Shown: positions 44,506-54,090 of the stretch, piece after piece | Layout: each line of letters opens with the position of its first letter | Position numbering within the stretch: position 1 is the first letter of the stretch | From: Choristoneura fumiferana | Lineage: Eukaryota; Arthropoda; Insecta; Lepidoptera; Tortricidae | Assembly (NCBI RefSeq): GCF_025370935.1 | Contig: NC_133474.1 | Span: forward strand, 13,948,872 to 14,012,871 | DNA length: 64,000 nt | Direction of reading: 5' to 3' | Program-made: the position numbers and the translations under genes | Notes under the pieces: generated by a model | Seen by the model: the letters and a program-made list of their open reading frames with translations, nothing else | Told to the model about the DNA's origin: nothing | Databases searched by the model: none

Positions 44506-45224
44506 ACTTGCATTGTTAAAATAATTTTCGTTAAATTAAGTACCTACCTATTTATTTACTTAAGCGTTTTTTAAGACTTTCATTTTCTACTGATACAGTG
44601 TAGACAACTAAATATTAAACAAACCATGGACTTTGAACCTTTGACAGTAGCTGCTTAAATACAACAGCACAACACTAGAGTATGTAAGTTATTTATTGTA
44701 GTAGATAATGTTTATTCGCCGAGCTATTGTGGGCTCGGGCTGCGCTAGTCGCGTCGGCTGCATTTCTACGTGTTCTCAGGTACCTACTAAAACAATATTT
44801 AGCGACGCCGTGCGAAATATTTGGGAGGTACTTAACTAGCTGTTACCCGCGACTTTGTACGCTTAAAAAAAAAATACAAAATTATTTATTTCTCGTAACA
44901 ACAATCAATAACGATTACATTTCACTACATTAACCGTACACGAGTGCAGCATTTGAACTAATTTAGTGCTACAAAACTGAGAGATCAATATTCCTTTTGC
45001 AAAATTTAGCTAGCTTTTACGAGTACAGTGGTTCCTACACTATAAGTAGACACAGCCGGTTCCGTAGGTAACCAATCCAAAAACGATTTAGGTACCTACC
45101 TACTATTGTATGATACGAAAAGTTAACAAATAAAAAAAAGAAAAGTAAATTAGAATCAAGTTACCATTAAAATAAATATAAATAAAATAAATACAAATAA
45201 ATATCAAAATATAATCCTAAAAGG

Positions 45225-45428
45225 TTGCCTGAAAGAGATCGCTCTGAAGCGATAAGGCCGCCTATGGCTTACCTTAAAAAATCTATATATATACTACTTA
45301 CTATCTCGAAAATACAAACTGAGACATGGATGCACAGAAAAACCAGAAAAAGAGACCAGCGCTGGGAATCGAACCCAGGTCCTCAGCAATCCGTGCTGCG
45401 TGCTATAACCCCTACACCACCGCTGGAC
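45225..45428 (-). mobile_element. SINE with a foldable tRNA-like head
   Basis: Read on the minus strand, 45428-45355 forms a near-complete cloverleaf. The acceptor stem is CCAGCG/CGCTGG, the D-arm region is GTGTAGGGGTTATAGCAC, the anticodon stem is CAGC/GCTG around a 7-nt loop ACGGATT (anticodon position GGA), and the T-arm is CTGGG/CCCAG around TTCGATT. The B-box GGTTCGATTCC is perfect. Downstream sequence to 45225 (ending AAGGCCGCC...CGCTTCAGAGCGATCTC) shows this is a SINE body and not a stand-alone tRNA. The sequence 45430-45570 upstream may belong to a larger composite repeat. Confidence 0.75.
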
Positions 45429-45931
45429 AGGAATTTAGACACGAATTTTTCCTATGCATACATATCTCAGGTTGCTTATTTCTACTACGCTACTTATGCA
45501 GCAGCACTAGCGACATCTATGTTTCGCTCTCATCGAGAGACGTCAACATTATTTCGGAACCAAACCCATATTAATATATACCCATATTATTATTATTATT
45601 TTTCGATATGGTTTCACGGGATACCCGTAAAAGTAACAAATTTGGAGTTGAAATAAAAAATACAAAAAGACTCCAAATAACCAATCATACTTACTATCTG
45701 TTGGTGTTCAGTAAAGAGTCATTGTATTGTATTGTACTTATATTGTTTTCGCCACCCTTTGAAGGAGGAATCTTACTCACAGAGATTAACAATATACAAA
45801 AACAGCTTTGGCGTTTTTGATATAAATCATCAATCTTTCAAAATAAAATTGTGTTCAAGTAATTAGCACCACAAAAAATATAATTAGGCGCTACGACTGC
45901 TACGTCGTAGCAAGTGGCAGCAAGAATAGTT

Positions 45932-46747
45932 ATTTGTGCAACAAGAGAGCAAAGTTGTTTTTTGATGCGTTGAATTTGAATTCCGAGTAAGCGAAGGATT
46001 CTATAATTGAATCACGAGCGTTAGCGAGTGATTCTAGGTTAGAATCCTGAGAGCAGCAAGGGATTCAAACACACGAGATGCAATAAAACTTTGGTCTCGT
46101 GTGACACATACAATTTTTCACCTCAGCAGTGAGAACATAATTTATAATGTAACATAAGAATAAAACCACATCTGTTTACAAATCAACCACAATTTTTTAA
46201 ATATAATCCGAGTAGGTATTTCGAAACAAATATAATAATCACATTTAAAACCCTTACTCAAAAATAATACGTACAGTTGCGATCACAACGTTAAAAAGTC
46301 ACTAGAACAATACAAATCTCATAGGTACTCATAACGTGCATTGTAATTTGAACCTAGAACTTCTTGTAAAATATGTCATACTTATTTTGAATACCGCAAA
46401 AAGCCTCATATTTGGGTCATTAAAAAGGTTGAACAATAAACGTATAATTTATTATAAATGTTATTAAACCTTTAAATATGAATTTATTAAGATTTAGATT
46501 TCTATTACATAAAAATAAATAGATTTGTTACAAATTCATTCAATTTGACAAATATTTATTCCAGCTGTAAAGGCGAGGCTGTATACGGAATTATTTTATA
46601 AAAAAAAAACGAGAAGCGGCTTTCGTGCAACGAGGTTGCATACTTTATTAAAAGATCGGGAAAATTTACATTTTGGAAACATTTCGTTGTCATGTAATTT
46701 TTTAGGTATCGATATATTTTTAATACCATACATTTAATTTAAATATG
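45932..46747 (-). repeat. Right arm of the 3.4-kb inverted pair
   Basis: It is the reverse-complement counterpart of 43378-44290. The spacer between arms is ~1.64 kb and holds a MITE, a SINE and a GTTACCCGCGACTTTG repeat fragment. A transcript through both arms could form a ~0.8-kb duplex. Confidence 0.85.
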
Positions 46748-46894
46748 CAACTTCGAAAGTTCGTGCTATAACCTGTTATCGTAAGATATCAGGACTGCTG
46801 GAACTGAAACTAATGGAGCCTGAAGCTTGAATTTAATACACATATTTCTTGGCATATTCTTGATAAGTTCTTGATAGAGGTGTTTAAAGAAAGT

Positions 46895-47436
46895 TGTTAG
46901 GGTTCCGTAGCCAAAATGGCAAAAACGGAACCCTTATAGTTTCGCCATGTCTGTCTGTCTGTCTGTCTGTCCGTCCGTCCGCGGCTTTGCTCAGGGACTA
47001 TCAATGCTAGAAAGCTGTAATTTTGCACGGATATATATGTAAACTATGCCGACAAAATGGTACAATAAAAAATCTTTTTTAGGTAACCTCCCATAGACGT
47101 AAAGTGAGGGTGATTTTTTTTCTCATTCAACCCTATAGTATGGCGTATCGTTGGATAGGTCTTTTAAAACCATTTTTCGATTCAGTGATTTATTTGTGAA
47201 ATATTCAACTTTAAAGTGCAAATTTTCATTAAAATCGAGCGACCTCCCCCTCTAAAATCTAAACCGTTGGGTGGAAAAATTTGAAAAAATTCACGATGGT
47301 GGTAAGTATATCAAACTTTCAAGGAAAACTATAACGGTTAAGTTTGCTTGAGAATTATTAGTAGTTTAAGAGTAAATAGCAGCCTAAGGTATAAAATTTC
47401 AGGTGTGTCCGACACATTCTTGGCCGGTTTTTTTGA
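46895..47436 (+). repeat. Dispersed repeat with CGGAACCC...GTCTGTCTGTC head, copy B
   Basis: It matches copy A at 40553-41192 from GGGTTCCGTAGCCAAAATGG to GTGTCCGACACATTCTTGGC, with an internal deletion relative to copy A near its 3' half. The head is a short inverted pair GGGTTCCGT...ACGGAACCC. Confidence 0.85.
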
Positions 47437-47764
47437 ATTTTCCACGGGATAGCAAATAAAAGAGATACTTACATGTCTTCGATTCAAACTGGCGCTATCT
47501 TCGTAACTATTAGGTTAATGGAGACCTCAAATTTAGCACGGAAGTAGTTGTAATATAATATCTAATTTATCTAAAAAACATTTTCAGGATTTTTCATAAT
47601 TCCTACGGAGTAAAATGTTACAATTTTGTAGAATTATTAGCACTTGTTACTTTTGTGGTACAGGGCCCTGGTTTTTCGAAGCGACAAACTTGAATGTACA
47701 TCATCATCATCATGTGCTTGCTTTAGATTTCTAAATAAAAAAAGAGTTGTTATTAGGATCCGTC

Positions 47765-48380
47765 AATCTTACTCGTACTAATATTATAAACGCGAAAGTT
47801 TGTATGGATGGATGTTTGTTTAGATGTATGTTCGTTACTCTTTCACGCAAAAACTACTGAACGGATTTGAATGAAATTTGGCACATAGGTAATATATACC
47901 CTGGATCAACATATAGAGTACTTTTTATCCCGATATTCCCACGAGATAGGGATAAAATCTCGAAATAATTACCGCTGGGTTTAGAGTCATGAAATTTGGT
48001 ATATAGGTAGCTGAACATCTGAAATAACATATAGCCTACTTTTTATCCCGATATTCCTACGGGATAGGGATAAAATCTTGAAATAACAACCACTGGGCTT
48101 TGAGTCATGAAATTTGGGATGTAGGTAGCTGGATGTCTGGAATAACATTAGGCTACTTTATATCCCGATATTCCCACGGGATAGGGAAAAAAATCTTTAT
48201 TTTTCAACTGCTGGGTTTAGAGTATTGAAATTTTGGATAGTTGTTCTTGACACGACCTCAATGATGACCACATCTAAATTTTGTGAATTCCCAGAGGAAT
48301 TTTGTAAAATCCCGGAATTTCAATTCTAACTACTAGATCGAATAGTTTAGGCGTGCGAAGCCGCGGGTAAACTCTAGTAG
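47765..48380 (-). repeat. Dispersed repeat with three internal ~130-bp modules
   Basis: The module ATATAG..TACTTTTTATCCCGATATTCCCACG(G)GATAGGGA-TAAAATC occurs three times (around 47915-47960, 48030-48080 and 48145-48205). These are linked by the GAAATTTGG...AGGTAGCTGGA blocks. The left end is TAATATTATAAACGCGAAAG and the right end GCGTGCGAAGCCGCGGGTAA. The right end is the reverse of the GCCCGCGGCTTCG head, so the element is minus-oriented. Confidence 0.75.
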
Positions 48381-49590
48381 TAAATATGATGAAAAAAGTT
48401 TGGCAAGTATTAAGTATGGACAAGATAATCTTTTAACTTATTTGTTAGACGAGTTAAAAATAATTAAGTCTTCAGATGCTCGTAATCTCATGTATATAGT
48501 GTTTGAAAATGTTTACACTTCAGGTTGGGTTTTACACTTGGGTTTCCGATAAGAAGATAATTGTGTCCTGTTCCGAGATCTGAACAAATAATAAGTTATT
48601 TATTTGCTCTTCCCATTAGCAATCTGAGACTTGTCTAGTTTTTCTGTCTACCTCCTCACCTCACCTCTCCTTATCGGAAACCCAAGTGTATACCCAAGTG
48701 AATACCTAGTAGCTTGTTATTTTTGAACTTTAATGGTACTCACATACCTACATCAATTAAAAGGCGTGTTTGAAGGTATTTTGTGGTGTGATGAAGCGTG
48801 TAAAGTGTTTTGAGTGTCAATATTCAGCATTAGCCTTTGACGGATGGACAAGTCTTTTGTCGGTGAGTCGGCGATGCGACGGCTTCGATAATACATAAGT
48901 AAAATTAGAATAACTGGACGCTTGCCCGCTCCGGGAGCAACAAATAGTACTGGGGCATGCGACCAATCGTAACAGCCGCAAATACATGCGCCTGCGCGCC
49001 TCGGACACACCAGGGGCGATAACTACCCCCTAAAATATTCAATTATAGGAAAACTTTTATCCCGATTAAATGACTGTTCCTGGGGGATGTGGGGGGTGAC
49101 TAAAATTGGTTTGTGTATATTCTAAAAAAAAAATAATGTAAACGCAGAAAAGTTCAGGAAGGGTGTCAAACTCGTAATTAACTTCTGAAGTTATAGAGTA
49201 AGTTTAAAAATCTAATATAACGCGAGCGAAGTGTGAAGCAACAAACATCTAATAATAATAATATAATAATAGAAGCCTTTATTCTCTGGCCAAACGTAGT
49301 AGGTATCAATTTAGCTCATAAACTATGCAAAAAATAAAATAACAAATACATAGTAGTTTAAAATAGGTAGAGACTAGACAAAAGATGGAAATAATAATAT
49401 TTCCTTCATCTATCCAGTACTTTACTCTCCACTGTAATTTTTATGTCTAGTAGGTGAGTACGAGTAGGTATTATTCAGCAACCATTTTATTTTCCATTGC
49501 GTGCAGACCAGTAAGTAACAAAACTCGCTCAAAATCACAGTCTAAATATACCTATGTATATGTATAACTAAGTAAATCTTGTCTACAAAT
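48381..49590. other. Non-genic sequence
   Basis: AT-rich with short chance frames (for example 48753-49010). The GGGTTTCCGATAAG at 48540-48553 and CTTATCGGAAACCC at 48671-48684 are inverted and may mark a small MITE. Confidence 0.4.
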
Positions 49591-49854
49591 TGATACAATA
49601 CAATACAATAGAAAGACTTTTTATTGTGCAACACCAGAAATAATAAGCGATACAGAACAAAGATACACAGAGAGAAAACTACATGATACAAACACACATG
49701 GAGAAACTAACTATATGAGTACTAATACTAAACAACGAATAAACACATATACTAAATAAATACACATTAAATAGATACACATAAGAACTAAATACATTTT
49801 AAACACTCCCAATACTTGAGAACAAATATTCTTATTTTTCATTTTTATACAAAT

Positions 49855-50024
49855 ACTAGCTGTTGCCTGCGACTACGTCCGCGTAGAAGTGTGAAAAATA
49901 ATTTAATAGTTCCTATTCTTAGACCTACCGAAATTTCACAAAAAAAACATAAAAATCGGTCACGCCGTTTCGGAGGAGTTTGGTCACAAACATTGTGACA
50001 CGAGAATTTTATATATTAGAAAGA
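49855..50024 (+). repeat. Dispersed repeat, second full copy of the 27328 family
   Basis: Block order is as in 27328-27482 (CTAGCTGTTGCCTGCGACTA ... CGCCGTTTCGGAGGAGTTTG ... GAGAATTTTATATATTAGA). It is preceded at 49800-49854 by a 5'-less piece of the 8.8-kb SINE family on the minus strand (GAGAACAAATATTCTTATTT), so one repeat has inserted next to or into another. Confidence 0.75.
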
Positions 50025-50067
50025 TCTGCCTCGACCTGGGTTGGCTAACCCGGGGACTAAACCTTTT

Positions 50068-50456
50068 TTTAACCCCCGACACAAAAAGAGGAGTGTAAAA
50101 GTTTGACCGCTATGTTTGTCTGTCTATGGCACCGTAGCTCTTAAACTGGTGGACTGATTTGGATGCAGTTTTTTTATTTGAAAGCAAGTTTTCTAGCGTT
50201 GGTTCTTAACCTAAGAATCTTAAGCCGAGTTTAGACTTGCAAGAAAAATCGTGCAAGTTGCATTACGTTGCGGCACTGGATTGACCACTACAAACTCGTT
50301 GGCTTTATGGCCTCGCAATGTAATGCAACTTGTACGATTTTTCTAAAGTCGGCTTTAGATATGTTTCATCAAAATCAGTTCAGCCGTTTTTGAGATATTG
50401 AATATTAAGTGACAAAGTCGGGGGTTTTCCAACTTTTTGTTGGTTAGGTTCCATTA
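50068..50456 (+). repeat. Dispersed repeat (AACCCCCGACACAAAAAGAG) with nested MITE
   Basis: It starts AACCCCCGACACAAAAAGAG, continues GGCACCGTAGCTCTTAAACT and TTTGAAAGCAAGTTTTCTAG, and resumes after a nested element with CATCAAAATCAGTTCAGCCG and GACAAAGTCGGGGGTTTTCC. A partial relative (AACCCCCGACGCAAAAAGAG) lies at 59123-59210. Confidence 0.75.
50230..50349. mobile_element. MITE nested in the 50068-50456 repeat, TTA target site
   Basis: The left arm is AGCCGAGTTTAGACTTGCAA then AAAATCGT, and the right arm is ACGATTTTTCTAAAGTCGGCT. The internal GTGCAAGTTGCATTACGTTG and GCAATGTAATGCAACTTGTA are also inverted. The element is bracketed by TTA, consistent with a 3-bp target duplication. It interrupts a host repeat whose two halves remain collinear with the family order. 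Confidence 0.75.
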
Positions 50457-51014
50457 GTCAGTATCCCTAACCATTTTGGCTATCATTATCAAAAAGCGTT
50501 GGGGCGCCAAATGATCCTCTAGTTAAGGGGGTTAGTCGTCGAGTTTTTGTCGTAGTTTTTTTTATTATGCGAGGAAGGCCCATGAATACAACATACAACA
50601 AACTCAAGGAGAGACGCTAATCTGTTGCCGGCGTTTAAAGGAAGTTAGGCCCTGTTCTTGAAAGCTCCGATGTCACAAGTATCTGGAAACACTGGTGACG
50701 GAAATTGATCCATTTTACTGTAGTGTTCCGTATCACACCATAGTTAGACTTATAATTAATCGCTCTAGCCACCCTCTGTGTGTCCCGTGCGACGGCACAA
50801 TCAATGCGGAAACGTTCCCGGTCTACTCCGAATGGGAACACGGGATGCGCTGCTGGACGTCGCGCCGCCGGCCGCGTCGCATGCAGCTTCGTCATCGATG
50901 CATTCGTCTGCGAACCTACTTTGATAGCTTCGAAATATTCAAAGAAGGGATATAACCTCCGGAAACCGATAAGCGCGAAAAAAGATCCTCGAGTTGCGAC
51001 CATAAATCAGAGCG

Positions 51015-51175
51015 TGGAGAGGTGAAGCGTTGGCAGGCCCCCCACTATGTGGACTGGCGACATTGCGAGAGTTGCATGCAGGTGGATCCGGGTAACGAGT
51101 TGTCGTTCATTGTGGTGTTCTATGGGGGAGGGTGTTGTTCAACAGTGGACGTCTTCCGTTCGTAGTAACATCATA
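51015..51175 (+). pseudogene. RTE-type LINE C-terminal remnant
   Basis: The plus-strand codons read VGRPPTMWTGDIARVACRWI ... GVVQQWTSS. This is the conserved C-terminal tail of RTE reverse transcriptases (compare RRPPMTWTDDLVKAAG and QQWTSYG in the 20.9-kb remnant). Upstream sequence (50640-51010) is too altered to align by eye, although it may be part of the same element. The copy is a dead fragment. Confidence 0.75.
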
Positions 51176-51179
51176 CAGT

Positions 51180-52180
51180 AATTAAGCAACTACAGTCCGT
51201 ACGCAGGTTTCGAAAAATCGTTTTTTTTTTTCATTTAAACAAAAACAATATCCCCGTACTTAGAATGATTTTATTAGGTCTCATTTGAATAATGGCAATA
51301 CTACTTAGCTGTTTTTGTTATTGCTTTTTGTGAGATTATTCTCCAGGAAGTCTTCAGGAATGTTTATTTTGGAGCGCAAAGCAAATTTGTCAGCTATACT
51401 TATTATGTTACTTATGGAACTAATACTAAATACGATGTGTCTTAATTATAAATTAAATTTTGAGCTAGGCAACAGATGCTTGAAATAACCTAGATGTATA
51501 AGAGTAACAAAACCATAAACAGATAGAAATAGAAATGTATTAATAGGCCGCCAGCGTGCACTTACTGCAATTCTGGTGCATTCGCATTATACGAAAGATC
51601 CCGGTTGAGGTAAGTTTATGGGCTTGGAACATTGGAACTTAGTCATTTTACAGCAATATGGTTACAATTACTAGGTTACGTATTTAGCCGACTTCAAAAA
51701 AAGGTGGAAGTTCTAAGTTCGACTATTATATGTATTTTTTTGTAATATTATACCGGCTGCTGCAAACAAAATGTACTTCCAAATAAATAGATTTTGCTTT
51801 ACATATAAAGTTTACATTATTGGCTTGGCATTTGCTTTATATTAAAACTACATAAAAAATATAATTATTGTATTTGTAACTGTTTTTGTTACAGGATGTA
51901 GGCTGTGAACTTTAAATGAGTTCTCGAAATATACATTATGATGTCTCTAGTAATACTCATTGATGAAAACTTTGGTAAAAATCATAGTAATTAGTTATTT
52001 TTAAAGCCGGTCTGAAAATACCTACTACCTACACTAAAAGTCGCTAAAATCACAAACTGAGTAGTATTGTTTTTTATGTTTTGTTAGGACCACTACCAGT
52101 ATATAGTTTATATTCAAGTTTGTAGCTTTGAAAAACCTGTGCAAATCTCTTAACTAATGTATGCAATGTTAATTTACTAA
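51180..52180. other. AT-rich non-genic sequence
   Basis: No gene, RNA or structured repeat recognised. Confidence 0.45.
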
Positions 52181-52399
52181 TAGGCAGCGTTTCCACCAGA
52201 GATGTGCGAGGATGTGTTGCGAGGAATGTCTTTTTCATGAACCAATAGGAACGCTTCATTTACCTAGCCTCGCACAGCACCGCTCTGGTGGAAACAGCTG
52301 AGCGTAGCGAGGCAAGGTAAATGAAGCGTTCGTATTGGTTCATGAAAAAGACATTCCTCGCAACACATCCTCGCACATCTCTGGTGGAAACGCTGCCTA
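52181..52399. mobile_element. Near-perfect palindromic MITE, ~83-bp arms
   Basis: It starts TAGGCAGCGTTTCCACCAGA and ends TCTGGTGGAAACGCTGCCTA. The arms are complementary almost without mismatch through GATGTGCGAGGATGTGTTGC and CCAATAGGAACGCTTCATTT. The ~50-nt middle contains a further CTCTGGTGGAAACAGCTGAG motif echoing the terminus. TA at both ends would fit a TA target site. The 88-codon minus-strand frame through it is a palindrome by-product. Confidence 0.9.
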
Positions 52400-52436
52400 T
52401 GTTGAAAAACCCCATATACAATTTTGTATAATAAAT

Positions 52437-52735
52437 TCTTTTTTTTTTAATTTGACTGGATGGCAAACGAGCAAGTGGGTTTCCTGATGGTAAGAGATCA
52501 CCACCGCCCATAAACATCTGCAACACCAGGGGTATTGCAGATGCGTTGCCAACCTAGAGGCCTAAGATGGGATACCTCAAGTGCCAGTTATTTCGCCGGC
52601 TGTCTTACTCTCCACGCCGAAACACAACAATGCAAGCACTGCTACTTCACGGCAGGATTAGCGAGCAAGATGATGGTAGCAAACCGGGCGGTCCTTGCAC
52701 AAGGTCCTACCACCTGCAAAATTCGTCGGAAGGGA
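52437..52735 (+). mobile_element. Dispersed repeat, second copy of 21340-21622
   Basis: Block-for-block match to the repeat inside the 20.9-kb LINE remnant, from TTTGACTGGATGGCAAACGA to CAAGGTCCTACCACCTGCAA. This copy has CATCTGCAACACCAGG where the other has CATCGGCAACACCGGG, and appears less altered. Confidence 0.8.
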
Positions 52736-53432
52736 GACAATAAGTTGATGTGAACATAGAATACTATTTTGTTATCTATTGTACGTATTTTTATTTTAAC
52801 CGTCTATTAACATAAAACTTTCATTTTAGAGCAAACTTCGATTTATCTGAATACATGTGATAGCTGATAATATAAACAGAATAAGGAAATTAAATGTACT
52901 ATGACTAATTTATAGTTATATTATCGCCGCCCTGAAAGGCACTTCGATTGAGGAAAGAAAGCATCGATATTCAACTGTAGTCTACGGTAAGTAGTAAGGC
53001 TCTACAAAGACTCTACATTTATTTACTTTAATTTATGCACAAACTTTATTGAAACTAATCGTGAAATCATTAATATTGCTACATATCTAGTTAATATACA
53101 TGATTATGCCGCAGTCCTACAAATGAGGTAGTTTATTAACACATTCGCTGTCGCATTCGCTACGCGCCACGCTCGTAGCGCGTAGCAGCGTTTTTCCGCT
53201 TTGTAGCGAAAACTGCCTACGAACAGAGAACGCGCCTAGCGGGTTCTTGGCACTGAATGTGTGCTTTTAAAAGCTTTTTCAAATTAAACCTAACAAAATT
53301 AAGCTAGTTACATCTTGTCTCATCAATATTTCTCACAAGCAACGCTACATATATATATTAATGGCAAAGACAAAAGGAAACATTTTGTTTTAAATTTTGC
53401 TTTTGGATTATACTTACAAGATCAAATACCCC

Positions 53433-53607
53433 TTACGGTCTCGGGGATAAAATCTTCGTCAAACGAACATTCATGAGAAAATGTGTACCTAAGTCCCAAT
53501 AGTTGTCAGTCACGCTGAACATAATGTTGTTTAAAAAACTACGCATCCACAATCCAAGTACCTTCTGCCTGCCATCTTTTGTCACATCCTTAAGCCACAC
53601 TGAATTT
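53433..53607 (-). CDS. Candidate exon or mobile-element coding remnant, unidentified
   Basis: On the minus strand a pyrimidine-rich CCCAACCTGCATCAACAG acceptor is followed by codons reading NSVWLKDVTKDGRQKVLGL, WMRSFLNNIMFSVTDNYWDL and GTHFLMNVRLTKILSPRP, then a stop. The composition (three Trp, mixed charged and hydrophobic residues) is more protein-like than other frames in the window. A donor-like TTAG|GTACAC follows the DL codons at about 53489. The family was not recognised. It could be an internal or terminal exon of a minus-strand gene or the fossil of a transposase. A frame on the opposite strand (53503-53799) overlaps it and looks less protein-like. Confidence 0.3.
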
Positions 53608-53799
53608 CTGTTGATGCAGGTTGGGAAAATGAAAATCAATGAAGTAATTCCCGGTGAGGCAATAGGAGGCGTGTGCACTCGCAACCTGTGCGGGTGCGGG
53701 AGCGGGCGGCGGGCGTCTGAAAGATCCGTTCCACGCGCGATGCCGTTAGCGCAGGCTCGGGCGGGCGGGCGCCGGGCGGCCTGTGGGAGGTACCGTTAG

Positions 53800-53875
53800 T
53801 GACGTCGCCGGTGACGTCCCCGCCGTGACGTCAGGCGGCGCGATATAGCCGCCAGCCTCAGCGGCGGCGGCCTCA
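53800..53875 (+). promoter_or_regulatory. TATA/initiator core promoter with triple CRE
   Basis: Three TGACGT boxes lie at 53800-53805, 53812-53817 and 53826-53833, the last being the full palindrome TGACGTCA. They are followed by the TATA-like GATATAGC (T at 53844). An arthropod initiator TCAGT lies at 53873-53877. Its A (53875) is 31 nt from the TATA start, which is the expected distance. The whole segment is GC-rich. The motif order is CRE cluster, TATA, initiator, then a leader, so transcription is to the right. TGACGTCA is the classical site for CREB/ATF-type bZIP factors. Confidence 0.6.
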
Positions 53876-54090
53876 GTAACGCACCGCCCGTCCGCCAGCG
53901 CGTACCTCCGCGCGCCTCTTGCGATCGCATACTTCCGACAGACTGTGTAGTGAGTGCGCGTGCAGTGAGTGGGATGTGCCCGGCCGCATGAGGATCCTGC
54001 TGAGCGAGCTGGGATTGTCAGGCGCGTGCTTCGGCCTGACCCTGGAGCCGCGCGCCCTCGACGTCCACGACGGCGACAAGCCTGCGCCAG
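53875..54090 (+). CDS. Candidate first exon of an unidentified gene (coding from 53988)
   Basis: From the inferred start site at 53875 a 113-nt leader contains a short upstream ORF (53974-53991, MCPAA and stop). Its TGA overlaps the main ATG at 53988 as ATGA. The main frame encodes 34 residues (MRILLSELGLSGACFGLTLE, then PRALDVHDGDKPAP) plus one base, and ends at a strong donor CCAG|GTCAGC at 54090/54091 (phase 1). The GC-rich third positions and lack of low-complexity sequence support coding. No domain fits in so short an exon and the gene was not recognised. Later exons are not visible in the remaining 9.9 kb, so a long first intron is inferred. Alternative: a spliced non-coding RNA. Confidence 0.45.

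Noticed and set aside
45355..45428. Functional stand-alone tRNA gene
   Set aside because: The tRNA-like head continues into a SINE body and the D-arm region is degenerate; a SINE explains it better.
45225..45656. 143-codon plus-strand frame
   Set aside because: Runs antisense through the SINE and its flank; no protein character of its own.
43378..46747. Long terminal repeats of a retrotransposon
   Set aside because: The copies are inverted, not direct, and no gag/pol coding lies between them.
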